This document shows, one piece after another, positions 33,120 through 42,182 of a DNA stretch of 64,000 nucleotides. Source of the DNA: Saccharicrinis sp. UBA6048 (GTDB lineage Bacteria > Bacteroidota > Bacteroidia > Bacteroidales > Marinilabiliaceae); NCBI GenBank assembly GCA_002429115.1, contig DIYS01000073.1, positions 1-64,000 on the forward strand. Direction: 5' to 3'. The notes below the pieces were generated by a model, which worked only from the letters and a program-made list of their open reading frames with translations, was not told the DNA's origin and ran no database searches. Position 1 is the first letter of the stretch. The number at the start of each line of letters is the position of its first letter. A program made the position numbers and the translations under genes.

Positions 33120-35333
33120 TTATAACGAAATATTTAATCCAAGCAGGTATAACGCTCCCGTTTGATCTGCAAATCCGAATTGACGATCATTCGAATCAAA
33201 TAAATTACGAGCATTTACAAAAACTGAACTGTTCTTATAAACTTTGTAAGACACTTTGGCATTAACGGTGGTGTTAGCCTTAATGTCAGCGACTCCTGAA
33301 CCTTGTGATGTTAAATAATGGTATTGCGAATATGCATAATCATGTATATACGTTTGCTTTGAGTAGTAATTCATGCCGACAAATACATTAAGCTTCTCAA
33401 TCGGTCTGTAATTGGCCGTCATGCCACCATAAAAACCTGGAGTTTGCTCATGAGTTTGATCGACTAACTGATACTGCGGATTCTCAAAAATACCATTGTC
33501 AGGTAATATTAACATTGGCGTTTCCTTTACCATTAAATCCTCCAAGCTAGTCTTTTGGATCGTACCAAATGCTTTAAGTTGGAATTTTGTTGATGGTGCG
33601 TAAAATACAGATGCAGTTAAACCAACTTGCTCAGCTTTAACCGTTGCATTTTGATATTGAAATGCCAAATGAAGGTAGCCTAATGGATTGTTGACGTCGG
33701 TAGGAGAGCCTAGTATTGTAGGTTCAAATGTTGAAAAATCTTCAGTTGTTGAATAAAAACCTTCTAAATCAACTTGTAATTTCTGCGATAATTGTCCGCG
33801 GTAACCTAACTCAAAAACACTGCTGGTAGCCAGATTCATGTGGTCATTACCAAGGTATTGAACAAATTGGCCATTCTCAGGTCGTCCTTCTTCCAGGTTC
33901 GTGTAGAAATCAACAATAACAGGACCTCTGTTTGCTTTTGAGTAGGATGCTCTAAGCAAATTGTTTTCATTTGGCTTGTAGGTACCAATTAGTTGATAGG
34001 TGAAATAGTGATCATCAGGCTTATTATAATGATCCATTCGCAAGGCAGCAATCAAGCGTAGCTTATCAGACGCTTTATAATCACCTCGAACATAATACGC
34101 AAAGTTAGATAATATGGCTTCACCATTTATGTATCCATTGTTCCTACCATCCGATGGCAGGTAGTTGGAATCGTCATATGCAACGCGTTGGTAACTAACT
34201 CCCGGACGAAGGGTTAAATCACCAAGTGACCAATCATATTCTAGAATAGCATCAATAGTATTATAGTCGTATTTAGAGGTGTTGCCGCTGCCTACATATA
34301 TATCCTGTGTTCCAAAATTTCCTGATAATTGGAAGTTTAATCCATAAATATTACTTAGCGTATTGAAGTAATATGATTCAGATTCGCGAGAAGTAATAGG
34401 GGTGCGCGATCCCTCCATAAATACGGTCTGTGCGGTTGAGTTCTGGACACCTGCAGAAAGGCTAAAATCGACCTTTTTTGATGCCTTATAAAACATCCAT
34501 GCATTAACCCCGTATTTATCTTTGGCCAGTTCAGACTGCTTATATGTTGGATGACCAGAAGGCAATGTGCCGCCTCCACTCATGTAATCAATCAAATTAG
34601 TATATGGACCATAGGTTCCATCCACCCAATTGTAATAGTCTTCAGTAAAACGATCACGTTTTTCGTAATTGGCACTAATTCTTGTTTTAAGCTTGTTTTC
34701 AGAGAATGAATTATTAATGGCAAAATCGGCAATTTGAGTACCAACATTTCCGGCCATTAAATTACCATCTACAGTAATTGCTTTGTCCTGTGCTCTTTTG
34801 GTGATGATGTTAACAACACCATTGACAGCATTCGGACCATATAAGGCCGTTGACGCGCCACGGATGATCTCAATTCGTTCCACATCAGTGATACTGACAG
34901 GCAAGGTCTCCCAGAAAGTACCACCATTCATGTTGTTAAAAACTTTTCGTCCATCCACCATGATAAGCGACATCGAATTCTCGGTAAAGAATGCAAAGTT
35001 TCCTGATGGAATATTGTCGTTACCCCTAATGTGAATGTCGTAATTACCATTGCTCTCTTCGCGTACGATAAAACCAGGCACCAGACGAAAAGCTTCTTCA
35101 ATGGTTGTAGCACCTGAGTTGATAATTTCTTCTTTTGTAATAATTGATGATGAAAGAGGTGCATCAAAACTGTTTTCAGCTTTCTTTGATACCGCCACAA
35201 TTTCCATATTCATCAAATCTTCAAGTGACATGTTAAAGTAATCAATAGTATCTCCTCCTATTGATTGGGCATTTGTATTAGCGCCACTCATCAACATCAC
35301 TAATAACATAGCAATCCCAATTCCTCTTTTCAT
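33120..35333 (-). CDS. TonB-dependent outer-membrane receptor
   Basis: About 737 residues from the Met at 35333 (MKRGIGIAMLLVMLMSGANTNAQ, a good signal peptide); the frame itself opens 27 bp earlier. There is no CarboxypepD domain. The plug (about 45-170) starts with the TonB-box-like EIVAVSKKAE, followed by SIITKEEIINSGATTIEEAFRLVPGF and the hallmark VERIEIIRGASTALYGPNAVNGVVNIITK. The C-terminal about 560 residues form a 22-strand-type barrel. This is a classical receptor for a metal chelate or vitamin. It is divergent from a radical SAM/B12-type gene, which makes cobalamin import a tempting guess, but no B12 riboswitch was found in front of it. Confidence 0.92.
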   Translation of the reverse strand: MKRGIGIAMLLVMLMSGANTNAQSIGGDTIDYFNMSLEDLMNMEIVAVSKKAENSFDAPLSSSIITKEEIINSGATTIEEAFRLVPGFIVREESNGNYDIHIRGNDNIPSGNFAFFTENSMSLIMVDGRKVFNNMNGGTFWETLPVSITDVERIEIIRGASTALYGPNAVNGVVNIITKRAQDKAITVDGNLMAGNVGTQIADFAINNSFSENKLKTRISANYEKRDRFTEDYYNWVDGTYGPYTNLIDYMSGGGTLPSGHPTYKQSELAKDKYGVNAWMFYKASKKVDFSLSAGVQNSTAQTVFMEGSRTPITSRESESYYFNTLSNIYGLNFQLSGNFGTQDIYVGSGNTSKYDYNTIDAILEYDWSLGDLTLRPGVSYQRVAYDDSNYLPSDGRNNGYINGEAILSNFAYYVRGDYKASDKLRLIAALRMDHYNKPDDHYFTYQLIGTYKPNENNLLRASYSKANRGPVIVDFYTNLEEGRPENGQFVQYLGNDHMNLATSSVFELGYRGQLSQKLQVDLEGFYSTTEDFSTFEPTILGSPTDVNNPLGYLHLAFQYQNATVKAEQVGLTASVFYAPSTKFQLKAFGTIQKTSLEDLMVKETPMLILPDNGIFENPQYQLVDQTHEQTPGFYGGMTANYRPIEKLNVFVGMNYYSKQTYIHDYAYSQYHYLTSQGSGVADIKANTTVNAKVSYKVYKNSSVFVNARNLFDSNDRQFGFADQTGALYLLGLNISL

Positions 35334-35752
35334 AAAGATGTATTTAAGTTTATAACGCATAGCATTGCAACTGACAGATGTGTGTCAATTGTAACTTATG
35401 CTTTTTGTATAGTTGATTATTGACGGAGATTTCCCCAATCTCCATGTTTGATATGCAGTTTATTTCCCCTATCCATGTGCGGACAACAACCTATGGTCTG
35501 AAGTCCGGCTAATTCCCCATTTTATTTGTTCGACATTCCCTATAACAAGTCTTCAAATTTTAAGCTTAAGTACGGGCTCGTTACTTAAAAGTTACAGCAA
35601 TTGAGCGTTAAATAATATTCATTGTCTTTTTCGGTAAGTATCTATGGAATAGTAGAATAAATAGGTGAAAAAGTCAGATGTTAATCTTACTCGTTTTACA
35701 AATCAAAGTGATTAAGGAATAATTAATTATTTTTGGCAGATAAACATTTTGC
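35334..35752. promoter_or_regulatory. Divergent regulatory region with repeats
   Basis: A 419-bp region between the TonB receptor and the radical SAM gene. It contains an imperfect 13-bp inverted repeat (attgcaactgaca 35364-35376, tgtcaattgtaac 35383-35395) close to the receptor start. It also has a hairpin ggagatt/aatctcc (35425-35443), and ttccc(c) four times (35431, 35464, 35513, 35536), the first two within a direct repeat atttcccc(a/t)atc...catgt. A -7 element for the radical SAM gene lies at the right end. No cobalamin, TPP or FMN riboswitch motif was found. Confidence 0.5.
35728..35735 (+). promoter_or_regulatory. Promoter -7 element of the radical SAM gene
   Basis: TATTTTTG fits TAnnTTTG, 18 bp before the ATG at 35753. 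No clear -33 element. Confidence 0.4.
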
Positions 35753-37936
35753 ATGTCCACAACTCTACTTATAACGCCACCATTTACTCAATTAAATACG
35801 CCTTATCCTGCCACTGCTTATCTAAAAGGGTACCTTAATTCCATTGGAAGAAAAGCGTTCCAGGTTGATTTAGGAATCGAAGTGATTAATGAACTTTTTA
35901 GCTCTGAAGGGTTAAGGAAGTTATTTAACAACTTTGAAGTAAAAGGCGATCTGTCGGAAAATGCATCACGCATTTATAATTTGAAGGATGGGTACGTCGG
36001 ATGTATTGACTATATCATTGGTTTTCTCAGACAACCAAATACAATTGACGCGCAAAATATTTGTTACGGGGATATTCTTCCCGAAGCATCCAGATTCAAT
36101 GATCTAAGCGATGATGATGCGGCCTTTGGGTCAATGGGGGTTATCGATAAGGCAAAACACTATTGCACCTTAATGCTGGAAGATTTGTCAGACTATATCG
36201 TTGAAGCAGTCGATCCAAATTTTGGTTTTAGCCGATATGCCGAACGATTGGCCAGATGTGCCTCCCGTTTTGATGAAATGTATGACCACCTTAGTACATC
36301 ATTATCTTTTATTGAGAAGCTATTGATCGAACAGCTTCAGTTATGGATGGATAAAGTTTCTCCGCAGTTGGTGGCTATTTCTGTTCCTTTTCCGGGCAAC
36401 ATGCTGAGTGCCTTACGTATTGGTCAGTGGGTTAAAAACAACGATCCTGATGTTAAAGTAAGTATTGGAGGTGGATTTGTTAATACGGAATTACGGTCAT
36501 TAAATGATAGTCGGGTATTTGAATTTTGCGATTTTATTACACTGGATGATGGTGAGATGCCGATTGCCTGTTTGCTGGAGTACTTGGAGGATAAAAGGGA
36601 TGTAAAGCAATTAAAGCGGACGTTTATTGAGCATGAGGGAATCGTTGAATGGCTGGATGGAGCTGAAGAAAGTGATGTTCATCAAAAAGATACAGGAATA
36701 CCTGATTACAGTGACATTAACTGGCATAAGTATATTTCTGTGGTGGAAGTGGCAAACCCTATGTTTAGGCTATGGAGCGATGGGGCCTGGTTGAAACTGA
36801 CACTGGCGCATGGATGTTATTGGGGCAAATGTTCTTTTTGTGATGGATCATTGGATTATATAAAGCGCTATGAATCCTCCCCTGTTAAACTTACGGTAGA
36901 TCGTATTGAAGCCATTATACAACAAACTCAAAAGCATGGTTTTCATTTTGTAGATGAAGCGGCATCACCGGCAATATTAAAAGAATTGGCATTGGAGATT
37001 ATTCGACGCCGCTTGAATATTGTTTGGTGGACAAATATTCGTTTTGAAAAGAGTTTTAGTACTGATCTTTGCCTGCTGTTAAAACAAAGTGGTTGTGTTG
37101 CTGTTGCAGGCGGACTGGAGGTTGCTTCGCCACGTATTTTGAAATTGATAAATAAAGGGGTAACGCTTGAACAGGTTGCAAATGTTGCCAGCAACCTGAC
37201 CAATGCAGGAATCATGGTGCATGCTTACCTGATGTATGGCTTTCCAGGGCAAACGGCACAAGAAACCATTGATTCACTGGAAGTGGTTCGTCAGTTGTTT
37301 GAGATGGGTGTTGTAAGTTCTGCTTTTTGGCATCAGTTCGCTTTAACGGCTCATAGTCCTGTTGGCCTAAAACCCGATACATTTAATGTGCAGGTTACCG
37401 GAGGAGTGGATGGTGAATTTGCAAATAACGACCTGCAATTTGTGGATATCAAAGGAGTGGATCACGGCAGGTATGGAGAAGGATTAAAGAAAGCATTGTA
37501 TAACTACATGCATGGAGTATGTTTCGATTTTAGTTTGTCAGAATGGTTTGATTTTAAAGTTCCCGCAACCACGCTTCCTGCCAATTATATCGATTCACTA
37601 ATTCATCAACAATCCATTATAAAAGATTCAGATCGTATCATCTGGTTAGGAAAGCGCCCTGTTGTTAAGTTGTACATTAAGAAAAAGGGTAAGCGATCCA
37701 TCCAAATGGCAGAAATAGTGCTAAACAGCAATAAAGTTCAGGCGCAGGTAAATGTGAAGAAAGCATTGGCCGATTGGTTAAATGATATTCTTCCACAGCT
37801 TACTGTAACTGAGTCTAGTTATAGCTTTGAGCGCTTCAGAATGAGCTTTGAAGAAGCTCAAATAGGTGATTTTGATAAGTTTATTGCCAGCTATACATTT
37901 ATGCAAATCAAAAGTGCCGGGTTACTAATAATTTAA
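35753..37936 (+). CDS. B12-binding-domain type radical SAM protein
   Basis: A 727-residue protein. The N-terminal half begins LLITPPFTQLNTPYPATAYL and includes a Rossmann-like segment resembling the cobalamin-binding domain (about 205-245: PQLVAISVPFPGNML ... VKVSIGGGF). The radical SAM domain begins near residue 350 with GCYWGKCSFC. Here the first two cluster cysteines are four residues apart rather than three, a CX4CX2C spacing, confirmed in the DNA (tgt tat tgg ggc aaa tgt). Later motifs GGLEVASPRIL and HAYLMYGFPGQT are normal for the family. B12-type radical SAM enzymes methylate or rearrange unreactive carbons; the substrate here is unknown. Its neighbours give no pathway clue. Confidence 0.82.
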   Translation: MSTTLLITPPFTQLNTPYPATAYLKGYLNSIGRKAFQVDLGIEVINELFSSEGLRKLFNNFEVKGDLSENASRIYNLKDGYVGCIDYIIGFLRQPNTIDAQNICYGDILPEASRFNDLSDDDAAFGSMGVIDKAKHYCTLMLEDLSDYIVEAVDPNFGFSRYAERLARCASRFDEMYDHLSTSLSFIEKLLIEQLQLWMDKVSPQLVAISVPFPGNMLSALRIGQWVKNNDPDVKVSIGGGFVNTELRSLNDSRVFEFCDFITLDDGEMPIACLLEYLEDKRDVKQLKRTFIEHEGIVEWLDGAEESDVHQKDTGIPDYSDINWHKYISVVEVANPMFRLWSDGAWLKLTLAHGCYWGKCSFCDGSLDYIKRYESSPVKLTVDRIEAIIQQTQKHGFHFVDEAASPAILKELALEIIRRRLNIVWWTNIRFEKSFSTDLCLLLKQSGCVAVAGGLEVASPRILKLINKGVTLEQVANVASNLTNAGIMVHAYLMYGFPGQTAQETIDSLEVVRQLFEMGVVSSAFWHQFALTAHSPVGLKPDTFNVQVTGGVDGEFANNDLQFVDIKGVDHGRYGEGLKKALYNYMHGVCFDFSLSEWFDFKVPATTLPANYIDSLIHQQSIIKDSDRIIWLGKRPVVKLYIKKKGKRSIQMAEIVLNSNKVQAQVNVKKALADWLNDILPQLTVTESSYSFERFRMSFEEAQIGDFDKFIASYTFMQIKSAGLLII

Positions 37937-37954
37937 ACCTCTATTTGCGAATGC

Positions 37955-38701
37955 TTATTGCAGCTTAAATTCGATCTGTCCTCTGAAAGCCACTTTTTCT
38001 TGTTTTTCATTGTAGCCTTCAAATGAGTGATTAAGTTGATCCGCCTGATGCTTAATGCAAATTGTTTCGCCGATCATCGTCTCTTTTTGATAGTTAATTG
38101 AAAATCTTGATGGATAATGTTTCTGATGAAAACCAATTGTGAAATGATCCATCATCCAATCCACATAACGTGTTGAGGTGACATGTTTGTTTAAGTCTAT
38201 GTCAAAATAAGTAGGAGTTACAGAAATGGACTTTTCGGCTGTTATCGAACCCAGTTTGTCAGGAGAATATTCAAGGGCATTATAATCCTTTAAGGCCGAG
38301 AAAACAGCCATCTTATCTTTATTGAAATTACCAGGGCGCTTATTCTCAATATTGATGGCTAGCCATGCCGAACTGGCTTTGGCTACAATGCTACCTTTCT
38401 CGTCTCTGACAATAAAATCACGAATGTAGAATATACGTTCGATGTTTTTAGGCCAGGTTTCAACTTCAACTTTTTCGTTCCACATCACCGGACGATATAT
38501 TTCAATTGTTAATCGGTTCAGTACCCAGAATAGATTTTCCTCTTTAAGGTCATCAAAACCAAAGCCCAATGATTCAGCTGAATTAATGGCTGATTGAATC
38601 AGGTAATTGGTTAATGCACTTAATTTAAGACGTGAGTACATATCCGTGTCTGCCGATGTGGCTGTGAAAGAATTCTTAAGGCGAAGTTTTGAAGTATCCA
38701 T
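37955..38701 (-). CDS. Acyl-ACP thioesterase
   Basis: A 248-residue double hot-dog thioesterase of the FatA/FatB-like acyl-[acyl carrier protein] family. The first hot-dog includes KLSALTNYLIQSAINSAESLGFG (about 27-49) and WVLNRLTIEIYRP. The second contains the catalytic cluster DIDLNKHVTSTRYVDWMMD (about 172-190), matching the family Asp-Asn-His pattern. It releases free fatty acids from ACP in the cytoplasm. The stop lies 18 bp from that of the convergent radical SAM gene. A TAnnTTTG-type promoter precedes it. Confidence 0.9.
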   Translation of the reverse strand: MDTSKLRLKNSFTATSADTDMYSRLKLSALTNYLIQSAINSAESLGFGFDDLKEENLFWVLNRLTIEIYRPVMWNEKVEVETWPKNIERIFYIRDFIVRDEKGSIVAKASSAWLAINIENKRPGNFNKDKMAVFSALKDYNALEYSPDKLGSITAEKSISVTPTYFDIDLNKHVTSTRYVDWMMDHFTIGFHQKHYPSRFSINYQKETMIGETICIKHQADQLNHSFEGYNEKQEKVAFRGQIEFKLQ

Positions 38702-38727
38702 GTGTAATCAGTTAAGGTTGCTGCATA

Positions 38728-38755
38728 CAAATATAGTGATATTGTATTTTCGCAA
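38728..38755 (-). promoter_or_regulatory. Promoter of the acyl-ACP thioesterase gene
   Basis: The minus strand reads TTG (complement of 38753-38755), a 17-bp spacer and TATATTTG (complement of 38728-38735). The leader is about 20 nt. Confidence 0.5.
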
Positions 38756-38885
38756 ACCTTTTCGAAAGGGTAGAATTGATTAAGGTAATAGCAAGTGCAT
38801 TGGGTTAATGTCAACATATTCAGTTGTATGTGGCGTGTTGTATCGCTTCATCGAAAGTAAGAAAATCGATTTATCATATTGCTTT

Positions 38886-38899
38886 TTGTAAATTTACAA
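38886..38899. promoter_or_regulatory. Perfect 14-bp palindrome before the GH13 gene
   Basis: ttgtaaatttacaa is perfectly symmetrical and ends 14 bp before the start codon. It may be an operator or an RNA hairpin that covers the translation start; AT-rich palindromes can also arise by chance. Confidence 0.35.
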
Positions 38900-38913
38900 C
38901 AAACTAAATTTCA

Positions 38914-40590
38914 ATGATTATGAAGCATTCATATCCATTCTTCATCTTATTAGCACTGATTGTCTCTTCATGTGTTATTAACAGCAAGGAATCACCAAAA
39001 GATAAAGCTGACCTTCCTTTTATGTGGGAAAATGCCAACGTTTATTTCTTATTGACTGATCGATTTAATAATGGCGACCCATCAAATGATATTAATTATA
39101 ACAGAACTAAGGAAACAGCTGTTTTGAGGGGATTTGAAGGTGGTGATATTAAGGGGATAACTAATAAGATCAAAGAAGGATATTTTACCGATTTGGGTAT
39201 TAATGCCATTTGGTTTAGTCCGGTTGTTGAACAAATACATGGTTCGGTTGACGAGGGAACAGGCGAGACCTATGGATTTCATGGATATTGGACGAAAGAT
39301 TGGACAGCTTTAGAACCAAATTTTGGAACTGAAGCAGAATTATCTGAGTTGGTAGAAACGGCACACGCGCATGGCATTCGAGTTGTTATGGATGTGGTGA
39401 TAAACCATACCGGGCCGGTGACCGATCAGGATCCTGTTTGGGATGATGGCTGGGTGCGCACAGAACCGCAGTGCCGATATGAAGACTACGAATCAACAGT
39501 GACATGTACACTTGTTGCTAACCTCCCGGATATCAGAACAGATACAGATGAGGAGGTTGAACTGCCTAAAGCTTTAATGGAAAAATGGGCCGATGAAGGT
39601 CGACTGGAAGAAGAAATGGATGAGCTTGAAGCATTTTTTAGCGAAACGGGATATCCTCGTACACCACGCTATTACATCATTAAATGGTTGACTGATTTTA
39701 TTCGTCAATACGGAATAGATGCTTTTCGTTTGGATACTGTGAAGCATGTTGAAGAAGATGTGTGGTCTGACCTTTGGGCGGAAGCTGTGAAAGCTTTCGA
39801 AGATTGGAAAGCAATGAATCCTGACTTAGTGTTAGATGATAATGAGTTCTTCATGGTAGGAGAGGTTTATAATTATGGTGCTTCCGGTGGGCGAATGTTT
39901 GATTTTGGTGATCGCCAGGTGGATTACTTTGCCCATGGTATGAAAAGTCTGATCAACTTTGATTTTAAATACGATGCAAATAAAACCTATGAAGAAATCT
40001 TTTCAAAATACAGTGAGGCTTTGCAGGGACCTTTAAAAGGCAAGAGTATTATGAATTATGTGTCATCTCATGACGATGGAGCTCCTTTTGATAAGCAGCG
40101 CGCCAGAACGATGGAGGCTGGTACAAAGTTACTGTTATGTCCTGGTTCGTCTCAGGTGTACTATGGCGATGAAACAGGTAGAAGTCTCATTATTGAAGGA
40201 ACGCAGGGCGATGCCACATTACGATCGTTTATGAACTGGGATGAACTGGAAGCTAATAAGACGGTTAATGGTGTAAAGGCGCAAACCATCTTAAAGCACT
40301 GGCAAAAGTTAGGCCGCTTCCGTATGGAACATCCGGCTGTCGGAGCTGGTATTCATCAGCAATTATCGGAATCGCCTTATTACTTTAAGCGTAAACTAAT
40401 TTTAGATAATTACTCAGATCAAGTAATTGTAGGCTTAGACCTTAAATCCGGAGAAAAAGAAGTAGATGTATCCGGTGTATTTAAAGATGGTGATCTGGTG
40501 AAAGATTATTACTCAGGTACTGAGGCGAGTGTAAGGAAAGGCATGGTGAAGATTGATACAGAATTTGATATTCTTTTGTTAGGAAAGTAA
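38914..40590 (+). CDS. GH13 alpha-amylase family lipoprotein
   Basis: A 558-residue surface or periplasmic glycoside hydrolase. The signal ends in the lipobox IVSSC (cysteine about 20); the second Met (38920) may be the start. The GH13 barrel begins NVYFLLTDRFNNGDPSND. The four conserved regions are present: I DVVINH (about 158-163), II GIDAFRLDTVKH with the nucleophile Asp (about 267-278), III MVGEVYN with the acid/base Glu (about 312-318), and IV NYVSSHDD (about 384-391). An inserted acidic helix (about 205-235, rich in E and D) lies in the B domain. It acts on alpha-1,4-glucans such as starch or glycogen. There is no SusC/SusD pair nearby, so this is a stand-alone enzyme. Confidence 0.92.
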   Translation: MIMKHSYPFFILLALIVSSCVINSKESPKDKADLPFMWENANVYFLLTDRFNNGDPSNDINYNRTKETAVLRGFEGGDIKGITNKIKEGYFTDLGINAIWFSPVVEQIHGSVDEGTGETYGFHGYWTKDWTALEPNFGTEAELSELVETAHAHGIRVVMDVVINHTGPVTDQDPVWDDGWVRTEPQCRYEDYESTVTCTLVANLPDIRTDTDEEVELPKALMEKWADEGRLEEEMDELEAFFSETGYPRTPRYYIIKWLTDFIRQYGIDAFRLDTVKHVEEDVWSDLWAEAVKAFEDWKAMNPDLVLDDNEFFMVGEVYNYGASGGRMFDFGDRQVDYFAHGMKSLINFDFKYDANKTYEEIFSKYSEALQGPLKGKSIMNYVSSHDDGAPFDKQRARTMEAGTKLLLCPGSSQVYYGDETGRSLIIEGTQGDATLRSFMNWDELEANKTVNGVKAQTILKHWQKLGRFRMEHPAVGAGIHQQLSESPYYFKRKLILDNYSDQVIVGLDLKSGEKEVDVSGVFKDGDLVKDYYSGTEASVRKGMVKIDTEFDILLLGK

Positions 40591-40593
40591 TTC

Positions 40594-40640
40594 ATACAAC
40601 AGAAAAGATCCGGTCAAAGGCCGGATCTTTTCTGTTGTAT
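40594..40640. terminator. Strong bidirectional terminator
   Basis: atacaacagaaaagatccgg (40594-40613) pairs over all 20 positions with 40621-40640, around a 7-nt loop and between two convergent genes. It is among the most stable hairpins seen in the window. Confidence 0.9.
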
Positions 40641-40677
40641 TTTAAATTCAAACAGTTGTTTGAGAAATATAAGCTAG

Positions 40678-41205
40678 TTATTCTTCATCTTCTTTTTTGT
40701 CTTCCAAAACACTGATTTCACCATTGTAGCTGATTTGACTTCGATTATTACTAATGATGCTAACAGATGTACCACCGTTATAACCAATGTCCATTCTTAT
40801 AACAAACGTATCATTTTGACCTTTTGCTTCAAATGAATAAGAAACTCGCATTTTCTTTTCGTTGAGCTCAATCTTTTCATCTAAGATCTCTGTTTTATCA
40901 TATTTGATGCCTCCATCGCCACCGTAAGGAATTGAGTACCCTCTTCCAAAAAACGGCATATCACCTTCGGTTTTTGCGCCCATGATTTTTATAAAACCAT
41001 AATTGGTAGTCAAATCAATTGACCGTCCACCTGTAGGAAACGCGCGATTAGGTACAAAAATGAATTGCTTGCTGTCAACCATTTTTTTGGTTTCAGCAAA
41101 CTGTTCCATTCGTTTTTCTTTTTTGCTTTTTTTCTTTTGTCCATAAGTAGTTTGAACAGAAACGACAAGTAACAATGATACTAACAGATTAAAAATTGCC
41201 TTCAT
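40678..41205 (-). CDS. DUF4251 family exported protein
   Basis: A 175-residue protein with signal peptide 1-22 (ending TTYGQ) and a very basic stretch (KKKSKKEKR). The following domain matches the DUF4251 pattern: FIFVPNRAFPTGGRSIDLTTNYGFIKIMG...EGDMPFFGRGYSIPYGGDGGIKY. The C-terminus is acidic (EDKKEDEE). The family is restricted largely to Bacteroidota, periplasmic, and of unknown function. Convergent with the GH13 gene. Confidence 0.87.
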   Translation of the reverse strand: MKAIFNLLVSLLLVVSVQTTYGQKKKSKKEKRMEQFAETKKMVDSKQFIFVPNRAFPTGGRSIDLTTNYGFIKIMGAKTEGDMPFFGRGYSIPYGGDGGIKYDKTEILDEKIELNEKKMRVSYSFEAKGQNDTFVIRMDIGYNGGTSVSIISNNRSQISYNGEISVLEDKKEDEE

Positions 41206-41242
41206 AACACTTAATTTTAGGTTTGACTAATTTGTGTATTAA

Positions 41243-41250
41243 CAAACTTA
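41243..41250 (-). promoter_or_regulatory. Promoter -7 element of the DUF4251 gene
   Basis: The complement reads TAAGTTTG, matching TAnnTTTG, 38 bp upstream of the start codon. The -33 element is not evident. Confidence 0.35.
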
Positions 41251-41347
41251 ATCAATAATTTTAAAAGATAATCATTCCTTTTTTCATCTTGGTTCTTTAA
41301 CTTGAAGCAAAATTTTCAGAATGTTAATAAAAGATTAATCAAATTGC

Positions 41348-41545
41348 ATGCCAGATATAATCAAGCATAAGAATCAAAAACGGTGTTTTGTATGTGATGA
41401 AAGCGTCAGAGATGATGAGTTTGAGTTCCATAAGAAGGCGCATATGCCAGTATGTTTAAAATGTATTGGTACTGACAATGAATTAAAAAAGACAAAAGAA
41501 TTGCTGGATGAATTGGCTGATGGTTTTGTGTGTGGGTGTATCTAA
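41348..41545 (+). CDS. Small zinc-finger-like protein
   Basis: A 65-residue protein of unknown family. It carries two CxxC pairs, CFVC (13-16) and CLKC (36-39), separated by 19 residues with two histidines between them (FHKKAHMP), a spacing suited to a single zinc site of the LIM/ribbon kind. A short helix follows, and the tail CGCI adds two more cysteines. Codon pattern and the absence of a long competing frame suggest it is real. It lies 61 bp before the small barrel gene on the same strand. Confidence 0.6.
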   Translation: MPDIIKHKNQKRCFVCDESVRDDEFEFHKKAHMPVCLKCIGTDNELKKTKELLDELADGFVCGCI

Positions 41546-41606
41546 TTCATCAAATGAATGTATTGAACTTTAAATAATTGATCTAATCCAAAATAAATTT
41601 AATCAA

Positions 41607-42182
41607 ATGAAAACAGTAAGACTTTTAACCATAGCATGCATGCTATTGATGACCTTTTCTACTGTTGCACAAGAAATAGAAGTTGCACAGGAAAATGAAG
41701 AGGTAGGTACAAAAACAGAGAAGACAACATCTTTTAAGGATAAATTATTTACAGGAGGAAGCATAGGACTATCTTTTGGAGACTACACAAATTTGATAAT
41801 CAGTCCTGTAATTGGAGCGCGCTTGAACGATAAGGTTTATGCGGGTTTAGGGCTAGAGTACCAATATACCAAGGATAAAAGATATTCGCCTGAGTTGACC
41901 TATAATCAGTTTGGAGGAAGGTTATTTGGCCAATATAGCTTTGTACCGTCTTTATTTGCCCATGTTGAATTTGCCGGTTACAGTATGGAGCGGTATACTA
42001 CCTCTTTAAGTAAAACACGTGATTTTGTTCCGTTTATTTACTTTGGTGGTGGATATAGAAAGATGATTTCAGCAAGAACTTTTGTTTCGGCCCAGGTATT
42101 ATTTGATGTATTGCAACACAAATATTCGCCTTACAGTGCTTGGGAACCTATTTTTAGTATTGGTTTTGGCGTAGGTATTTAA
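41607..42182 (+). CDS. Small outer-membrane beta-barrel-like protein
   Basis: A 191-residue exported protein. Signal peptide 1-21 (ending STVAQ), a short acidic linker rich in Glu, and about 135 residues with the alternating hydrophobic/aromatic pattern of an 8-strand barrel (GGSIGLSFGDYTNLIISPVIG, VYAGLGLEYQYTKD, FGGRLFGQYSF, FVPFIYFGGGYRKM). The C-terminus (FSIGFGVGI) ends in a hydrophobic residue rather than an aromatic one. It resembles OmpX/porin-fold proteins annotated as hypothetical in Bacteroidota. Function is unknown. Confidence 0.75.
   Translation: MKTVRLLTIACMLLMTFSTVAQEIEVAQENEEVGTKTEKTTSFKDKLFTGGSIGLSFGDYTNLIISPVIGARLNDKVYAGLGLEYQYTKDKRYSPELTYNQFGGRLFGQYSFVPSLFAHVEFAGYSMERYTTSLSKTRDFVPFIYFGGGYRKMISARTFVSAQVLFDVLQHKYSPYSAWEPIFSIGFGVGI

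Noticed and set aside
35334..35752. Cobalamin riboswitch before the TonB receptor
   Set aside because: No B12-box-like sequence or the usual conserved core could be found on the minus strand.
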